From positions 22,466 to 86,465 of the forward strand of contig NZ_NIHE01000011.1 in assembly GCF_002806995.1 (NCBI RefSeq): a stretch of 64,000 nucleotides of DNA. The letters run 5' to 3'. Source of the DNA: Confluentibacter lentus (GTDB lineage: Bacteria; Bacteroidota; Bacteroidia; Flavobacteriales; Flavobacteriaceae). Positions 1 through 9,576 of this stretch are shown piece after piece. Made by a program: the position numbers and the translations under genes. Numbering within the stretch: position 1 is the stretch's first letter; the number at the start of each line of letters is the position of its first letter. A model generated the notes under the pieces. The model was not told the DNA's origin, made no database searches, and saw only the letters and a program-made list of their open reading frames with translations.

Positions 1-51
1 ACAATGGCTCTGAACTAAGTCCTAATTTCTAAATACTTTATTAATAATTTT

Positions 52-59
52 TACGTTTG
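52..59 (+). promoter_or_regulatory. Possible -7 promoter element upstream of the first gene
   Basis: The octamer TACGTTTG matches the Bacteroidetes -7 consensus TAnnTTTG. A weak TTTC lies 22 bases upstream as a possible -33 element. The predicted leader to the TTG start at 147 would be about 80 bases. Positions 1-146 hold no other recognisable feature. Confidence 0.35.
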
Positions 60-146
60 CTTGATACTTAACCCAAAGAATCAACTAATTTACTATATTG
101 CTGTGCCTTATAAAAATATAAATCTATTTAATGTTATTGCTATAAA

Positions 147-2975
147 TTGAAATTACGTTTTCTAAATTTCATTCTTCTTATTTCCTATATAACAGCTTTT
201 GGTCAAAATAGTATTGACCTCAAAGCTGATTTTGATATGGAAACTGGACAAATAACAATCTCTCAAACCATAACATACCAAAACACCTCCCAAGACACAT
301 TACGAAGTATTTATTTAAATGATTGGAACCAAAGTTATGCAACTAAAAAAACAGCTTTGGCCGAACGATTGGCAGATGAATATATCAATGATTTTCATTT
401 AGCAAAAAATGAAGACCGAGGCTATTCGGTGATTACATCCATAAAGCAGAACAATCAAAACTTAGTCTATAATCAACTTAAAAACCAAATAGATGTTATA
501 AAAGTTGATTTGAATTCTCCTTTGAAACCTAACGATACCTATACTATAAACCTTCAATACATTGTAAAAATTCCTAGTGATAAATTTACAAATTATGGCA
601 TGACACCTACTGGCGATGCAAACCTAAGATATTGGTACATAACACCTGCTGTTTACGATGGTAAATGGCATTATTATAGCAATAAAAATCTAGATGATTT
701 ATTTATTCCTAAATCAGATATACGATTAGAAATCGATTATCCAAAAGGATATTATTTAACTTCAGAATTAGATATAGAAGAATCATCCCAAACCCCTAAT
801 AAACATAAAGTTATATTAAAAGGGAATAATAGAGTAAACAACAAATTATTTATAAACAAAGTTAAAGTTTTTGAAACCTTCGAAAACGAAAATCTAGCAT
901 TTGTCACCAATATAAATGATGAAGGATTGGGTATGATAGATAAAATTTTAACCATTGAGAGAGTCTCTAAATTTATATTAGATAATCTTGGCGGATATCC
1001 CCATAAAAAACTGCTTCTATCTCAAATAGATATTGATAAAGAACCCGTTTACGGACTTAATTTTTTGCCAAAATTTATCCGCGCCTACCCTGATAGTTTT
1101 AATTATGAATTAAAATTATTGAAAATTGGACTACAAAACTATTTGGAAAACACATTACTCATCAATCCAAGAAAAGACCAATGGCTTTTAGATGGCATTC
1201 AAATGTATTACATGATTAATTATGTAGAAGAAAATTATCCAGACATGAAATTTTTGGGTTCCATTGCTAATATATGGGGCATTAGATCTTTTCATGCAGC
1301 CGATTTAAAATATAACGACAAATACGATTTAGCCTACATGCTTATGGCTAGAACTAATAGAGATCAGCCATTAACTATGGCTAAAGATTCCCTTTTAAAA
1401 TTCAACAAAAATATTGCCAACAAATACAAGGCTGGTATTGGCTTTGAATATTTAGATGATTTTGTAAATCATGATATTGTAGAAAATGCTTTAAAATATT
1501 ATTTAGCGACTACAAAACTTAAACCTACATCCCCTAAAGAGTTTGAAACTTTTATTAAATCTAAAACAAATAAGAATATTGATTGGTTTTTTAATGATTA
1601 CATTAAAACTCGCGAAAAAATAGATTACAAAATAAAGAACGTAACAAAGACGGAAGATTCCGTATGGTTGACCATAAAAAACAAAAGGCATAACAATATG
1701 CCCATATCGTTATACGCTTTAAATAATGATAGCCTTGTATCTAAGACTTGGGTTGAGAATGTTGATGAGGAGAAGACCATTACCATACCTAGAAATAACG
1801 CCAACAAATTGGTTTTAAATTATGATCAGGTCATTCCCGAATATAATTTAAGGGATAACTGGAAATCGTTAAAAGGATTCTTTTTTAATAACAAACCATT
1901 ACAATTAAGACTTTTTAAAGATGTAGAAGACCCAAACTACAGTCAAGTTTTTTTTATGCCCCTATTAGAGTTTAACAATATTTATGATGGTGTAACATTG
2001 GGTGCGAAAATTTATAATGGAACCCTATTGAGAAGGTCTTTTAACTATAAAATACAGCCAAAATATTCGCTTAATTCCAAATCCTTTACTGGTTCTGGTT
2101 CAGTTTTTTACATTCACAACATTGAAAACAGTGATTTATATTATATGAGTTTCGGCCTAAGTGGCGCATACAACTCTTATGCTAATAATTTATTTGTTAG
2201 ACAATTAATGCCTGCGATATCTCTACTTTTTAGAGAAGACAATGACTTTCGGTCGAACAAGAAAAAAGCCCTAAAATTCAGGTATGTTGATATTAAAAGG
2301 GACGAGGACACATCAAATTTATTAAATATCACAAAACCGAATTATGGCGTGTTTAATGTCAACTTTATTAATTCAAATGACAACCTGATTAATTTCAATA
2401 GATGGGTAGCCGATTTTCAAATAGCTGAAACCTTCAGTAAAGTGTCGTTTAATTATGAGTACAGAAAACTTTTTGAAAGCAACCGACAATTCAATCTGCG
2501 GTTTTTCACTGGGGCGTTTTTAAAGAATAATAATGATGCTGGCTCAAATTATTTTAGTTTCGCATTAGATAGACCAACAGATTATTTATTTGATTACAAT
2601 TATTTGGGACGTTCTGAATCTACAGGTATTTTTAGTCAGCAATATATAGATGCTGAAGGAGGCTTTAAATCTAAGCTAGACCCTGCTTTTGCAAATCAAT
2701 GGATTTCAACAGTAAATACGAGTACCACCCTCTGGAAATACATCTTAGCTTATGGAGATTTGGGTATTGTTAAAAACAAGTACAGTAGCCCTAAATTTGT
2801 ATACGATTCGGGTATCAGAATCAATTTAGTAACCGATTATTTTGAAATTTATCTTCCTGTTTATTCTAATTTAGGATGGGAAGTTGCACAACCACATTAT
2901 TCACAAAAAATAAGATTCAAGTTTACGGTAGACCCACAAGCTTTATTAGGGTTATTTAGAAGACGCTGGTATTAA
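147..2975 (+). CDS. M1-peptidase-like protein without zinc motif, with C-terminal outer-membrane barrel
   Basis: This 942-residue protein has a signal peptide (about residues 1-19, ending AFG before QNS). Residues about 20-560 resemble the N-terminal beta domain and catalytic domain of M1 aminopeptidases. The usual HExxH motif is missing. The segment that normally carries the third zinc ligand is recognisable near residue 346 as WLLDGIQMYY, where an active enzyme has W(L/D)xEGFAxYY. From about residue 590 the protein shows alternating polar/aromatic beta strands and ends in an aromatic residue (RRRWY), as outer-membrane barrels do. The start is TTG; the nearest upstream ATG (131) runs into a stop. 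I infer an outer-membrane protein with a non-catalytic peptidase-like periplasmic part. Its substrate or partner is unknown. Confidence 0.65.
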   Translation: MKLRFLNFILLISYITAFGQNSIDLKADFDMETGQITISQTITYQNTSQDTLRSIYLNDWNQSYATKKTALAERLADEYINDFHLAKNEDRGYSVITSIKQNNQNLVYNQLKNQIDVIKVDLNSPLKPNDTYTINLQYIVKIPSDKFTNYGMTPTGDANLRYWYITPAVYDGKWHYYSNKNLDDLFIPKSDIRLEIDYPKGYYLTSELDIEESSQTPNKHKVILKGNNRVNNKLFINKVKVFETFENENLAFVTNINDEGLGMIDKILTIERVSKFILDNLGGYPHKKLLLSQIDIDKEPVYGLNFLPKFIRAYPDSFNYELKLLKIGLQNYLENTLLINPRKDQWLLDGIQMYYMINYVEENYPDMKFLGSIANIWGIRSFHAADLKYNDKYDLAYMLMARTNRDQPLTMAKDSLLKFNKNIANKYKAGIGFEYLDDFVNHDIVENALKYYLATTKLKPTSPKEFETFIKSKTNKNIDWFFNDYIKTREKIDYKIKNVTKTEDSVWLTIKNKRHNNMPISLYALNNDSLVSKTWVENVDEEKTITIPRNNANKLVLNYDQVIPEYNLRDNWKSLKGFFFNNKPLQLRLFKDVEDPNYSQVFFMPLLEFNNIYDGVTLGAKIYNGTLLRRSFNYKIQPKYSLNSKSFTGSGSVFYIHNIENSDLYYMSFGLSGAYNSYANNLFVRQLMPAISLLFREDNDFRSNKKKALKFRYVDIKRDEDTSNLLNITKPNYGVFNVNFINSNDNLINFNRWVADFQIAETFSKVSFNYEYRKLFESNRQFNLRFFTGAFLKNNNDAGSNYFSFALDRPTDYLFDYNYLGRSESTGIFSQQYIDAEGGFKSKLDPAFANQWISTVNTSTTLWKYILAYGDLGIVKNKYSSPKFVYDSGIRINLVTDYFEIYLPVYSNLGWEVAQPHYSQKIRFKFTVDPQALLGLFRRRWY

Positions 2976-3145
2976 GACTGTTAAATTTTTAATTTTTTTT
3001 AAACAAAATAATCATTTTCATAGATTATCCAATGCAATTTCAACCATTTACTGATTTTATTTAAAGAATCAGCACTAAAGTAAGATTATAGAATTGTTAG
3101 TGCCACAAAAATTAGTTAAATTCGCAGAAGCGAAACTCTACCTGT

Positions 3146-5557
3146 ATGGATACTGTTCCAGATTTAAAAAGTAATATTTCATTTGAAGATTTTAAAGCAG
3201 AGGTTTTAAATGACTACAAAATAGCCGTAACTAGCAGGGAATGCAGCTTACTTGGAAGACGGGAAGTATTAACAGGCAAAGCTAAATTTGGTATTTTTGG
3301 TGATGGTAAAGAAGTGCCTCAACTAGCCATGGCAAAAGCCTTTAAAAAAGGTGATTGGCGTTCTGGTTATTATAGGGACCAAACCTTCATGATGGCTATT
3401 GGCGAATTATCTGTAGAACAACTTTTTGCCGGTTTATATGCCAATACCAATTTAGAGCTAGAACCCATGTCTGCCGGACGTCAAATGGGAGGTCATTTTG
3501 TAACCCATAGCCTTGATGAAAACGGAAATTGGAAAGACTTAACCAAACAATATAATTCTAGTGCAGACATTTCTCCTACCGCGGCGCAAATGCCACGTTT
3601 ACTTGGTTTGGCTCAAGCTTCAAAGATTTATAAAGACTTAAAAGATATCAATCCCATAAATTTTTCAGTAAACGGCAACGAAGTTGCTTGGGGAACCATA
3701 GGGAATGCCAGTACCAGTGAAGGTTTGTTTTTTGAAACCGTAAATGCCGCTGGTGTTTTACAAGTACCTATGGTAATTAGTGTTTGGGATGACGAGTACG
3801 GCATTTCAGTTCATGCTAAATACCAAACGACCAAAGAAAATATTTCGGAAATATTAAAAGGTTTCCAGCGAGATAAAAATAATAATGGTTTTGAAATATT
3901 AAGAGTAAAGGGTTGGGATTATGCCAATTGTATTGAAACATTTCAAGAAGCTTCCATAATAGCTAGAAACGAACATGTTCCAGTACTTATACATGTTCAA
4001 GAATTAACACAGCCACAAGGCCATTCTACATCGGGATCTCATGAACGCTATAAAGACAGGGATAGGCTAGCATGGGAAGCAGAATACGATTGCAATAAAA
4101 AAATGCGAGAATGGATTATTGATAGTGGTATTGCAACTAACGAAACCCTTACTAGTATTGAAAGAATCATAAAAAGAGATGTAAAAGAAGGCAGAAAAAA
4201 TGCTTGGGATGTTTTTTTAAGACCCATTCAAAAAGAACAGCAAGAACTTATTTCTCTACTGAAAACTGTAGCAGCTACTAGTGCTAATGGTGTGTTTATA
4301 TCAAAAATCAAAGATTCATTAATTGCAATTAGTGAGCCCACTAGAAAAGATTTACTATCTAATGCCAGAAAGGCTTTGCGATATACCATTGGAGAAAATA
4401 ATACTGAAAAACAACAACTTAACTCTTGGATAAATAATTATTTTGAATTTGTACAGCCAAGGTTTAGCTCCCATCTTTATTGCGAAACCAATAAATCTGC
4501 TTTAAACGTAACCGAAGTAAAACCAACTTATAATAACGAATCCGAACAAGTTGATGCCAGAACTATTATTAGGGATAATTTTGACGCGCTTTTAAAAAAG
4601 TATCCTGAATTGTTGATATTTGGTGAAGATACTGGAGGCATAGGAGATGTTAATCAAGGTTTGGAAGGCTTACAAGAAAAATATGGTGAACATCGTGTTA
4701 CGGATACAGGGATTAGAGAAGCGACTATTATTGGCCAAGGTATTGGATTAGCGTTACGCGGACTACGCCCTATTGCTGAAATTCAGTACTTAGATTATGT
4801 CTTGTATGCCTTGCAAATTATTAGCGACGATTTAGCTTCACTTCATTACAGAACAAAAGGACGCCAAAAGGCGCCATTAATCATACGAACTAGAGGACAT
4901 AGACTAGAAGGTATCTGGCATTCTGGTTCTCAAATGGGTGGTATTTTAAATTTAATACGCGGACTTTATGTTTTAGTCCCAAGAAACATGACTAAAGCCG
5001 CCGGTTTTTATAATACATTATTGCAAAGCGATGATCCTGCTTTAGTTGTGGAATGCTTGAATGGTTATAGACTTAAAGAAAATAAACCTAATAACTTAGG
5101 TAATTTTAAAACGCCCATTGGCGTTGTTGAAACTATTAAGGAAGGGAAAGACATTACATTGGTATCATACGGTTCCACCCTTAGAATCGTTGAGCAGACA
5201 GCCAAAGATTTATTAACAATTGGTATAGATGCCGAAGTTATTGACATACAATCTTTAATTCCTTTTGATATCCATCATGATATTGTAAAAAGTATTGCCA
5301 AAACCAACAGAGTCATGGTGATAGATGAAGATGTGCCTGGAGGAGCCTCTGCGTACATATTGAATGAAATTTTAAACAACCAAAATGCCTATCAATATTT
5401 AGACAGCCAACCCAAAACATTAACCGCTAAAGCACACAGACCTGCTTTTGGAGATGATGGTGATTATTTCTCTAAGCCTTCGGCTGAAGATATTTTTGAA
5501 GCTGTTTACCAAGTGATGCATGAATCGAACCCAGACGATTTTCCAAAATTAAGATAG
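3146..5557 (+). CDS. Fused 2-oxoacid dehydrogenase E1 (alpha+beta), probably branched-chain type
   Basis: The 803-residue protein joins the E1 alpha part (about residues 20-400) and the E1 beta part (about 470-800) of a thiamine-diphosphate 2-oxoacid dehydrogenase. It would decarboxylate branched-chain or related 2-oxoacids and acetylate-type load the lipoyl E2 in the cytoplasm. The alpha part has GTIGNASTSEG near residue 183 in the diphosphate/metal-binding position and a following DDEYGISV. The beta part has FGEDTG, TGIREATIIGQGIGLA and RTRGHR. Such fusions are common in Bacteroidetes. No E2 or E3 gene is adjacent. A possible weak promoter is ATTG-N20-TAAATTCG at 3093-3124. Exact substrate specificity cannot be read from the sequence. 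Confidence 0.88.
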   Translation: MDTVPDLKSNISFEDFKAEVLNDYKIAVTSRECSLLGRREVLTGKAKFGIFGDGKEVPQLAMAKAFKKGDWRSGYYRDQTFMMAIGELSVEQLFAGLYANTNLELEPMSAGRQMGGHFVTHSLDENGNWKDLTKQYNSSADISPTAAQMPRLLGLAQASKIYKDLKDINPINFSVNGNEVAWGTIGNASTSEGLFFETVNAAGVLQVPMVISVWDDEYGISVHAKYQTTKENISEILKGFQRDKNNNGFEILRVKGWDYANCIETFQEASIIARNEHVPVLIHVQELTQPQGHSTSGSHERYKDRDRLAWEAEYDCNKKMREWIIDSGIATNETLTSIERIIKRDVKEGRKNAWDVFLRPIQKEQQELISLLKTVAATSANGVFISKIKDSLIAISEPTRKDLLSNARKALRYTIGENNTEKQQLNSWINNYFEFVQPRFSSHLYCETNKSALNVTEVKPTYNNESEQVDARTIIRDNFDALLKKYPELLIFGEDTGGIGDVNQGLEGLQEKYGEHRVTDTGIREATIIGQGIGLALRGLRPIAEIQYLDYVLYALQIISDDLASLHYRTKGRQKAPLIIRTRGHRLEGIWHSGSQMGGILNLIRGLYVLVPRNMTKAAGFYNTLLQSDDPALVVECLNGYRLKENKPNNLGNFKTPIGVVETIKEGKDITLVSYGSTLRIVEQTAKDLLTIGIDAEVIDIQSLIPFDIHHDIVKSIAKTNRVMVIDEDVPGGASAYILNEILNNQNAYQYLDSQPKTLTAKAHRPAFGDDGDYFSKPSAEDIFEAVYQVMHESNPDDFPKLR

Positions 5558-5630
5558 CACAGCCTTAATTAATTTTCTACCTACATTAAAAAGTTTTGTG
5601 TATTTTTAACATTATTAACTCTACAACCAT

Positions 5631-6005
5631 ATGAAAAAAAATTTTCCAGATTTAGCTTTATTAATTCTACGTTTAGGAGCATCAAGTTTAATGCTTACCC
5701 ACGGAATTCCTAAAATAAATATGTTATTTGCCAGTCCAATTCAATTTGCAGACCCGATTGGTGTTGGCCAAACCTTATCATTAATATTCGCTTTAATAGG
5801 TGAAGTTATTGCTCCAATATTAATAATCATCGGGTTTAAAACTAGACTAGCAACCATACCTGCTATAGTTACCATGGCAGTTGCCGCATTTGTTGTTCAT
5901 GCTAACGACCCTATTGATGTTAAAGAGAAAGCATTACTATTCCTAATTTGTTTTGTTGCCATTTTTCTAGCTGGTGCTGGTAAATATTCGGTTGATAAAA
6001 AGTAA
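5631..6005 (+). CDS. DoxX family membrane protein
   Basis: This 124-residue protein has four hydrophobic segments and the family pattern LRLGASSLMLTHGIPK near the N-terminus, followed by GEVIAPILIIIGFKTR. DoxX-type proteins sit in the inner membrane; many are linked to redox or thiosulfate/quinone metabolism, but the function of this subgroup is not established. It lies 73 bases after the E1 gene and 21 bases before an unknown gene, so the three may be co-transcribed. Length fits the family. Confidence 0.85.
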   Translation: MKKNFPDLALLILRLGASSLMLTHGIPKINMLFASPIQFADPIGVGQTLSLIFALIGEVIAPILIIIGFKTRLATIPAIVTMAVAAFVVHANDPIDVKEKALLFLICFVAIFLAGAGKYSVDKK

Positions 6006-6026
6006 ACATAAGAGGGGAAATATATA

Positions 6027-6497
6027 ATGAAGGCCATTCTCTTGAAAGATATTAAGCAAGAATTAAATCATCTTTCTTCTAATGAATTACAAGAAATCTG
6101 CCTTCGTTTATCAAGGTTCAAAAAAGAAAATAAAGAACTACTCTCTTATCTTTTATTTCAATCAGCTAATGAAGATGCATACATTGAAAGCATAAAAAAG
6201 GCTATTGATGAAGGGTTTGAGTCTATAAATATAAACAGCTATTTCTACATAAGAAAAAGCATGAGAAAGATTCTAACGCAGACAAAAAAATACATTCGTT
6301 ATTCCCAAAAAAAAGAAACCGAAGTAGAATTATTACTTTATTTCTGTGAAAAAATGAAAGCCTTTAAACCTAGCATCAAGAATAGTTTACAATTGGAAAA
6401 CATCTACAAAAGGCAAATCAGTCTCATTAAAAAGATTGTCAGCTCTTTACACGAAGATTTACAGTACGATTATAATTTAGCTATAGAAGATTTATAG
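6027..6497 (+). CDS. Conserved-type hypothetical protein, helical
   Basis: I do not recognise a named family. The 156-residue product is lysine-rich, with leucine/isoleucine heptad-like spacing (for example ELNHLSSNELQEICLRLSRF near the start), and should be entirely alpha-helical and cytoplasmic. No signal peptide or membrane span is seen. It follows DoxX by 21 bases. Its TAG stop overlaps the stop codon of menE on the opposite strand by a few bases, so the two genes converge with no room for a terminator. The length and codon use make it a convincing real gene. Confidence 0.7.
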   Translation: MKAILLKDIKQELNHLSSNELQEICLRLSRFKKENKELLSYLLFQSANEDAYIESIKKAIDEGFESININSYFYIRKSMRKILTQTKKYIRYSQKKETEVELLLYFCEKMKAFKPSIKNSLQLENIYKRQISLIKKIVSSLHEDLQYDYNLAIEDL

Positions 6498-7577
6498 ATT
6501 TAACAATGCCAGCGTTTTTTTACGCTGAATTTTACCAAAACCCGTTTCATTGAATTTTTCTAGATTATAAACAACTTTTGGTCTTTCGAATTTTTCAAGC
6601 CCATCAAAAACGGATGGATCCAATTGATTGGTTTTATCTTCAACAACCAAAATCAATTTTTCACCCAAAACCTCATCTGGCTCAGAAGCTATAATATATC
6701 GCTTGTCTATGATGCCTGCTAGTTTGTTTTCTATTTGCTCTGGAAATACTTTAACGCCACCTGTATTAACCACATTGTCATAACGCCCTATCCATTCAAA
6801 TTCGGTTTCGGAATGAATCTCGACAATATCATTAGTGACTATCTTGTCTTGTGAAATATACGGCACCTCTACAACTAAACAATTTCTGTCATCTTGAGAG
6901 ATGGTTATACCTGGCAATAGTTTAAAATGTTGTTGTTTATTGCGTTGCTCTTCTGTAAAATTATTCAATTGCTTTAAAGCAAAATGGCTTACGGTCTCTG
7001 TCATGCCATAAGTTTCAAAAATTTTAGCAGGATGGTTAGCTATGGCTTCTTTTAGGGAATTGGTAACCTTTGAGCCACCTACAATTATGGTTTCAATATT
7101 ATGGGTTCTATCAAGTGTGTTTCGCAACTGCATGGGTGTCATGGCGCAAAAATCGTACTTTTTGTTTTTTAAAAAAACGGGCTCTGAAGTTGGATTAACG
7201 ATATCTAATTCCAAACCTAATATCATGGCCCTTATCAACATCATTTTACCAGATATGTAATTTGATGGCAAACAATGTAACGCCTTGTTTCCTGGTTTTA
7301 AATTGAAAAAATCACCAGTAGCAATGGCAGAGTTTACCATAGCTTGCTTTTTTACCTCTATAGTTTTCTGCTTGCCAGTAGAACCAGACGTTTTAATGAT
7401 GATGTAATCCTTTTTATCCAGCCAATCCATTAAAAAATGACCGAAAACCTCTTCATAATACTCGCCTTCTTTAATAAAGCTATAAGCTACATCATATAAA
7501 TCATCATACTGGTAATTCCCAGAATTCAGCTTGAATTTTAAATGTACTTTATCAAAGGTTGGCGGTGTTTTCATCAT
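6492..7577 (-). CDS. menE: o-succinylbenzoate-CoA ligase (menE)
   Basis: This is a 361-residue AMP-forming acyl-CoA synthetase, shorter than the usual 450 or more residues, as in other Bacteroidetes MenE. It activates o-succinylbenzoate with ATP and CoA in menaquinone synthesis. The P-loop-like adenylation motif TSGSTGKQK is near residue 62 and the motif YGMTET near residue 190; WIGRYDNVVNTGG is in the A8 position. It is the last gene of the men operon and overlaps the end of the upstream CPBP gene by 26 bases. Assignment as MenE rather than another small AMP ligase rests on the operon. Confidence 0.88.
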   Translation of the reverse strand: MMKTPPTFDKVHLKFKLNSGNYQYDDLYDVAYSFIKEGEYYEEVFGHFLMDWLDKKDYIIIKTSGSTGKQKTIEVKKQAMVNSAIATGDFFNLKPGNKALHCLPSNYISGKMMLIRAMILGLELDIVNPTSEPVFLKNKKYDFCAMTPMQLRNTLDRTHNIETIIVGGSKVTNSLKEAIANHPAKIFETYGMTETVSHFALKQLNNFTEEQRNKQQHFKLLPGITISQDDRNCLVVEVPYISQDKIVTNDIVEIHSETEFEWIGRYDNVVNTGGVKVFPEQIENKLAGIIDKRYIIASEPDEVLGEKLILVVEDKTNQLDPSVFDGLEKFERPKVVYNLEKFNETGFGKIQRKKTLALLNL

Positions 7578-8535
7578 TATTTACTATACTTTTTATGGTT
7601 TCATTTTCAGGCTCTAAAATACTTCCAAATAATTTATCTTTCCAATTTTTCCAACCATATTTTTTTGACATTATTAGAAGTAAAATAGGAAAAACAATAA
7701 AAACTGGCAGAATCATTTCTGTTAAGATAGCTTTGGATGGTTCTGAGATGTCTTTTAAAACAGAATGGGTTTGCAAAGCAGTCCAATCTGCACTAACAAA
7801 AATAGCCGCGAAGAAATTATTTGCCGCATGAAACCCTAATGATAGTTCCATACCCTCATCCATCAACGTCATAATTCCCAAAAACAGGCCTGTTCCAATA
7901 TAAAAAATCATAATACTGTATCCCAATTTATCAACTTCGGGATTTGCAATATGTAATAGTCCAAAAGCAAATGATGTTATTAATAATGGAAGCCATCTGT
8001 TCTTAGCAACGACTCCTATACCTTGCATTAAATAACCCCTAAATAAATATTCTTCAAAACTGGTTTGCAAGGGAATAAAAACAATAGCTATGACCAAAAG
8101 AATTAAAAAAGGAACCAATTTAAAATTAAAAACATAATCTTCCGGAGACATTAAGTAATCAAACCATATAAAACCACTTGATATAATTCCCCATAAAAAA
8201 AATGAAAACCAAAAGCGTTTCCAGTCAATTTTACTTCTAGCTGTTGTTAATTGTACAACCGTTTGCTTATGTAAAAATTTAGCAACAAAAAGTAATACAA
8301 CTAAACCCACTGCAAATGACAAAAGCATCAAAAAAAGATTTAAATTGGGCTCTAAGAATGACATTATCTTTGAATTATCCAATCCCTGCAAGCCCTCTCC
8401 TTCTTTGTATGATTTCATTAAAACAGCCACTGTAAATGGGATTTGGCCTGCTATAACTGCCAATATTATAATTATAAGTCCTACGAAATAACGCCACCAT
8501 TCGTGCAACACCTTAAAAGCTTGTTCTATATACAT
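7552..8535 (-). CDS. CPBP family intramembrane glutamic endopeptidase-like protein
   Basis: The 327-residue protein has about eight hydrophobic segments and all three CPBP (Abi/CAAX-like) motifs: EEYLFRGY, FGLLHIANPE and HAANNF. These supply the conserved Glu-Glu, Arg and two His/Asn positions of the Rce1-type active site. It lies inside the menaquinone operon, 3 bases after menC and overlapping menE by 26 bases. No role in quinone synthesis is known for this family; membrane proximity or simple operon inheritance are possible reasons for its place. Confidence 0.85.
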   Translation of the reverse strand: MYIEQAFKVLHEWWRYFVGLIIIILAVIAGQIPFTVAVLMKSYKEGEGLQGLDNSKIMSFLEPNLNLFLMLLSFAVGLVVLLFVAKFLHKQTVVQLTTARSKIDWKRFWFSFFLWGIISSGFIWFDYLMSPEDYVFNFKLVPFLILLVIAIVFIPLQTSFEEYLFRGYLMQGIGVVAKNRWLPLLITSFAFGLLHIANPEVDKLGYSIMIFYIGTGLFLGIMTLMDEGMELSLGFHAANNFFAAIFVSADWTALQTHSVLKDISEPSKAILTEMILPVFIVFPILLLIMSKKYGWKNWKDKLFGSILEPENETIKSIVNNDENTANL

Positions 8536-8538
8536 AAT

Positions 8539-9576
8539 TTATAAATTAAATGTCCATTTTTTTGAGTTATCGTAGTGCAATTTACCATTTTTAACCACAA
8601 GAGGTGAATCAAAATTATTTGTAAATAACCCTCCTGTCCCAAGTCCTTGTGGCATATCATTATGTTTTACATATGTATATTGCGCAATGGCATTTAGCCC
8701 AACGTTACTTTCTAGAGCACTGGTTATCCACCATACTATATCTTTTTTATCCGCTATGTTAATCCATTCATTACTGCCTTTAAAACCACCAACTAAACTA
8801 GGTTTTAAAATAATGTATTGAGGTTTTATGGTTTGTAGCAACGTTTCCTTTTGTGTTACATCAAATATTCCTATTAATTCTTCATCTAGGGCAATGGGCA
8901 ATGGCGTATGTTCACATAAAAGTGCCATGTTTTCAATCTGCCCCTGTTTTATGGGTTGTTCTATGGAATGCAAATCAAATTCTGATAATTTTTTTAATTT
9001 TTCCATAGCTTCGGAATATGAAAACGCACCATTTGCATCCACTCGCAATTCAATATCTTTTGATGTAAACTCTTTTCTTATGGATTTTAAAAGATTTGTT
9101 TCCGTTTGAAAATCGATAGCGCCAATTTTCATTTTTATACACGTAAAACCAGCATCTATTTTTTCTTTGATTTGTTGTTTCATAAAAGCCTCTGACCCCA
9201 TCCAAATCAATCCGTTTATTGAAATGGAATCGTTACTTTTTGTAAATTCTGAAGGAAATATTTCAAATTTATCTTTTGAAAGTAATGATTTAAAAGCAGT
9301 TTCAAAACCAAACTGAATACTTGGAAATGCTGCTAATTCATTTAAAAGAACATCTAAACCTAAATGAATATTTTGACAAGTCCATTCTAATTTGGCTTCA
9401 TAATCTGGCCTATCATCAACGGACAACCCTCTAAAAATACCACATTCACCAATACCTTGTTTTGTTTCATCTTTAAGGATTATAAACCAGGTTTCCTTGG
9501 TTTTTAAAATCCCCCGAGATGTTCCACTAGGTTGCTTGAAATTTAAAATGTATTTTTGGTAGGATGCTGTTATCAT
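8539..9576 (-). CDS. menC: o-succinylbenzoate synthase (menC)
   Basis: The 345-residue protein is an enolase-superfamily dehydratase that converts SHCHC to o-succinylbenzoate. Visible signatures are the acid/base pair KMKIG, the metal ligands in RVDANGAFS and EQPI, and DEEL; the C-terminal part carries TSALESNVGLNAI, typical of MenC/muconate-cycloisomerase-like enzymes. The start ATG directly abuts the stop of the downstream-coordinate UPF0173 gene, with no gap, so translation is probably coupled. Position between menA/menB and menE supports MenC over a dipeptide epimerase. Confidence 0.9.
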   Translation of the reverse strand: MITASYQKYILNFKQPSGTSRGILKTKETWFIILKDETKQGIGECGIFRGLSVDDRPDYEAKLEWTCQNIHLGLDVLLNELAAFPSIQFGFETAFKSLLSKDKFEIFPSEFTKSNDSISINGLIWMGSEAFMKQQIKEKIDAGFTCIKMKIGAIDFQTETNLLKSIRKEFTSKDIELRVDANGAFSYSEAMEKLKKLSEFDLHSIEQPIKQGQIENMALLCEHTPLPIALDEELIGIFDVTQKETLLQTIKPQYIILKPSLVGGFKGSNEWINIADKKDIVWWITSALESNVGLNAIAQYTYVKHNDMPQGLGTGGLFTNNFDSPLVVKNGKLHYDNSKKWTFNL

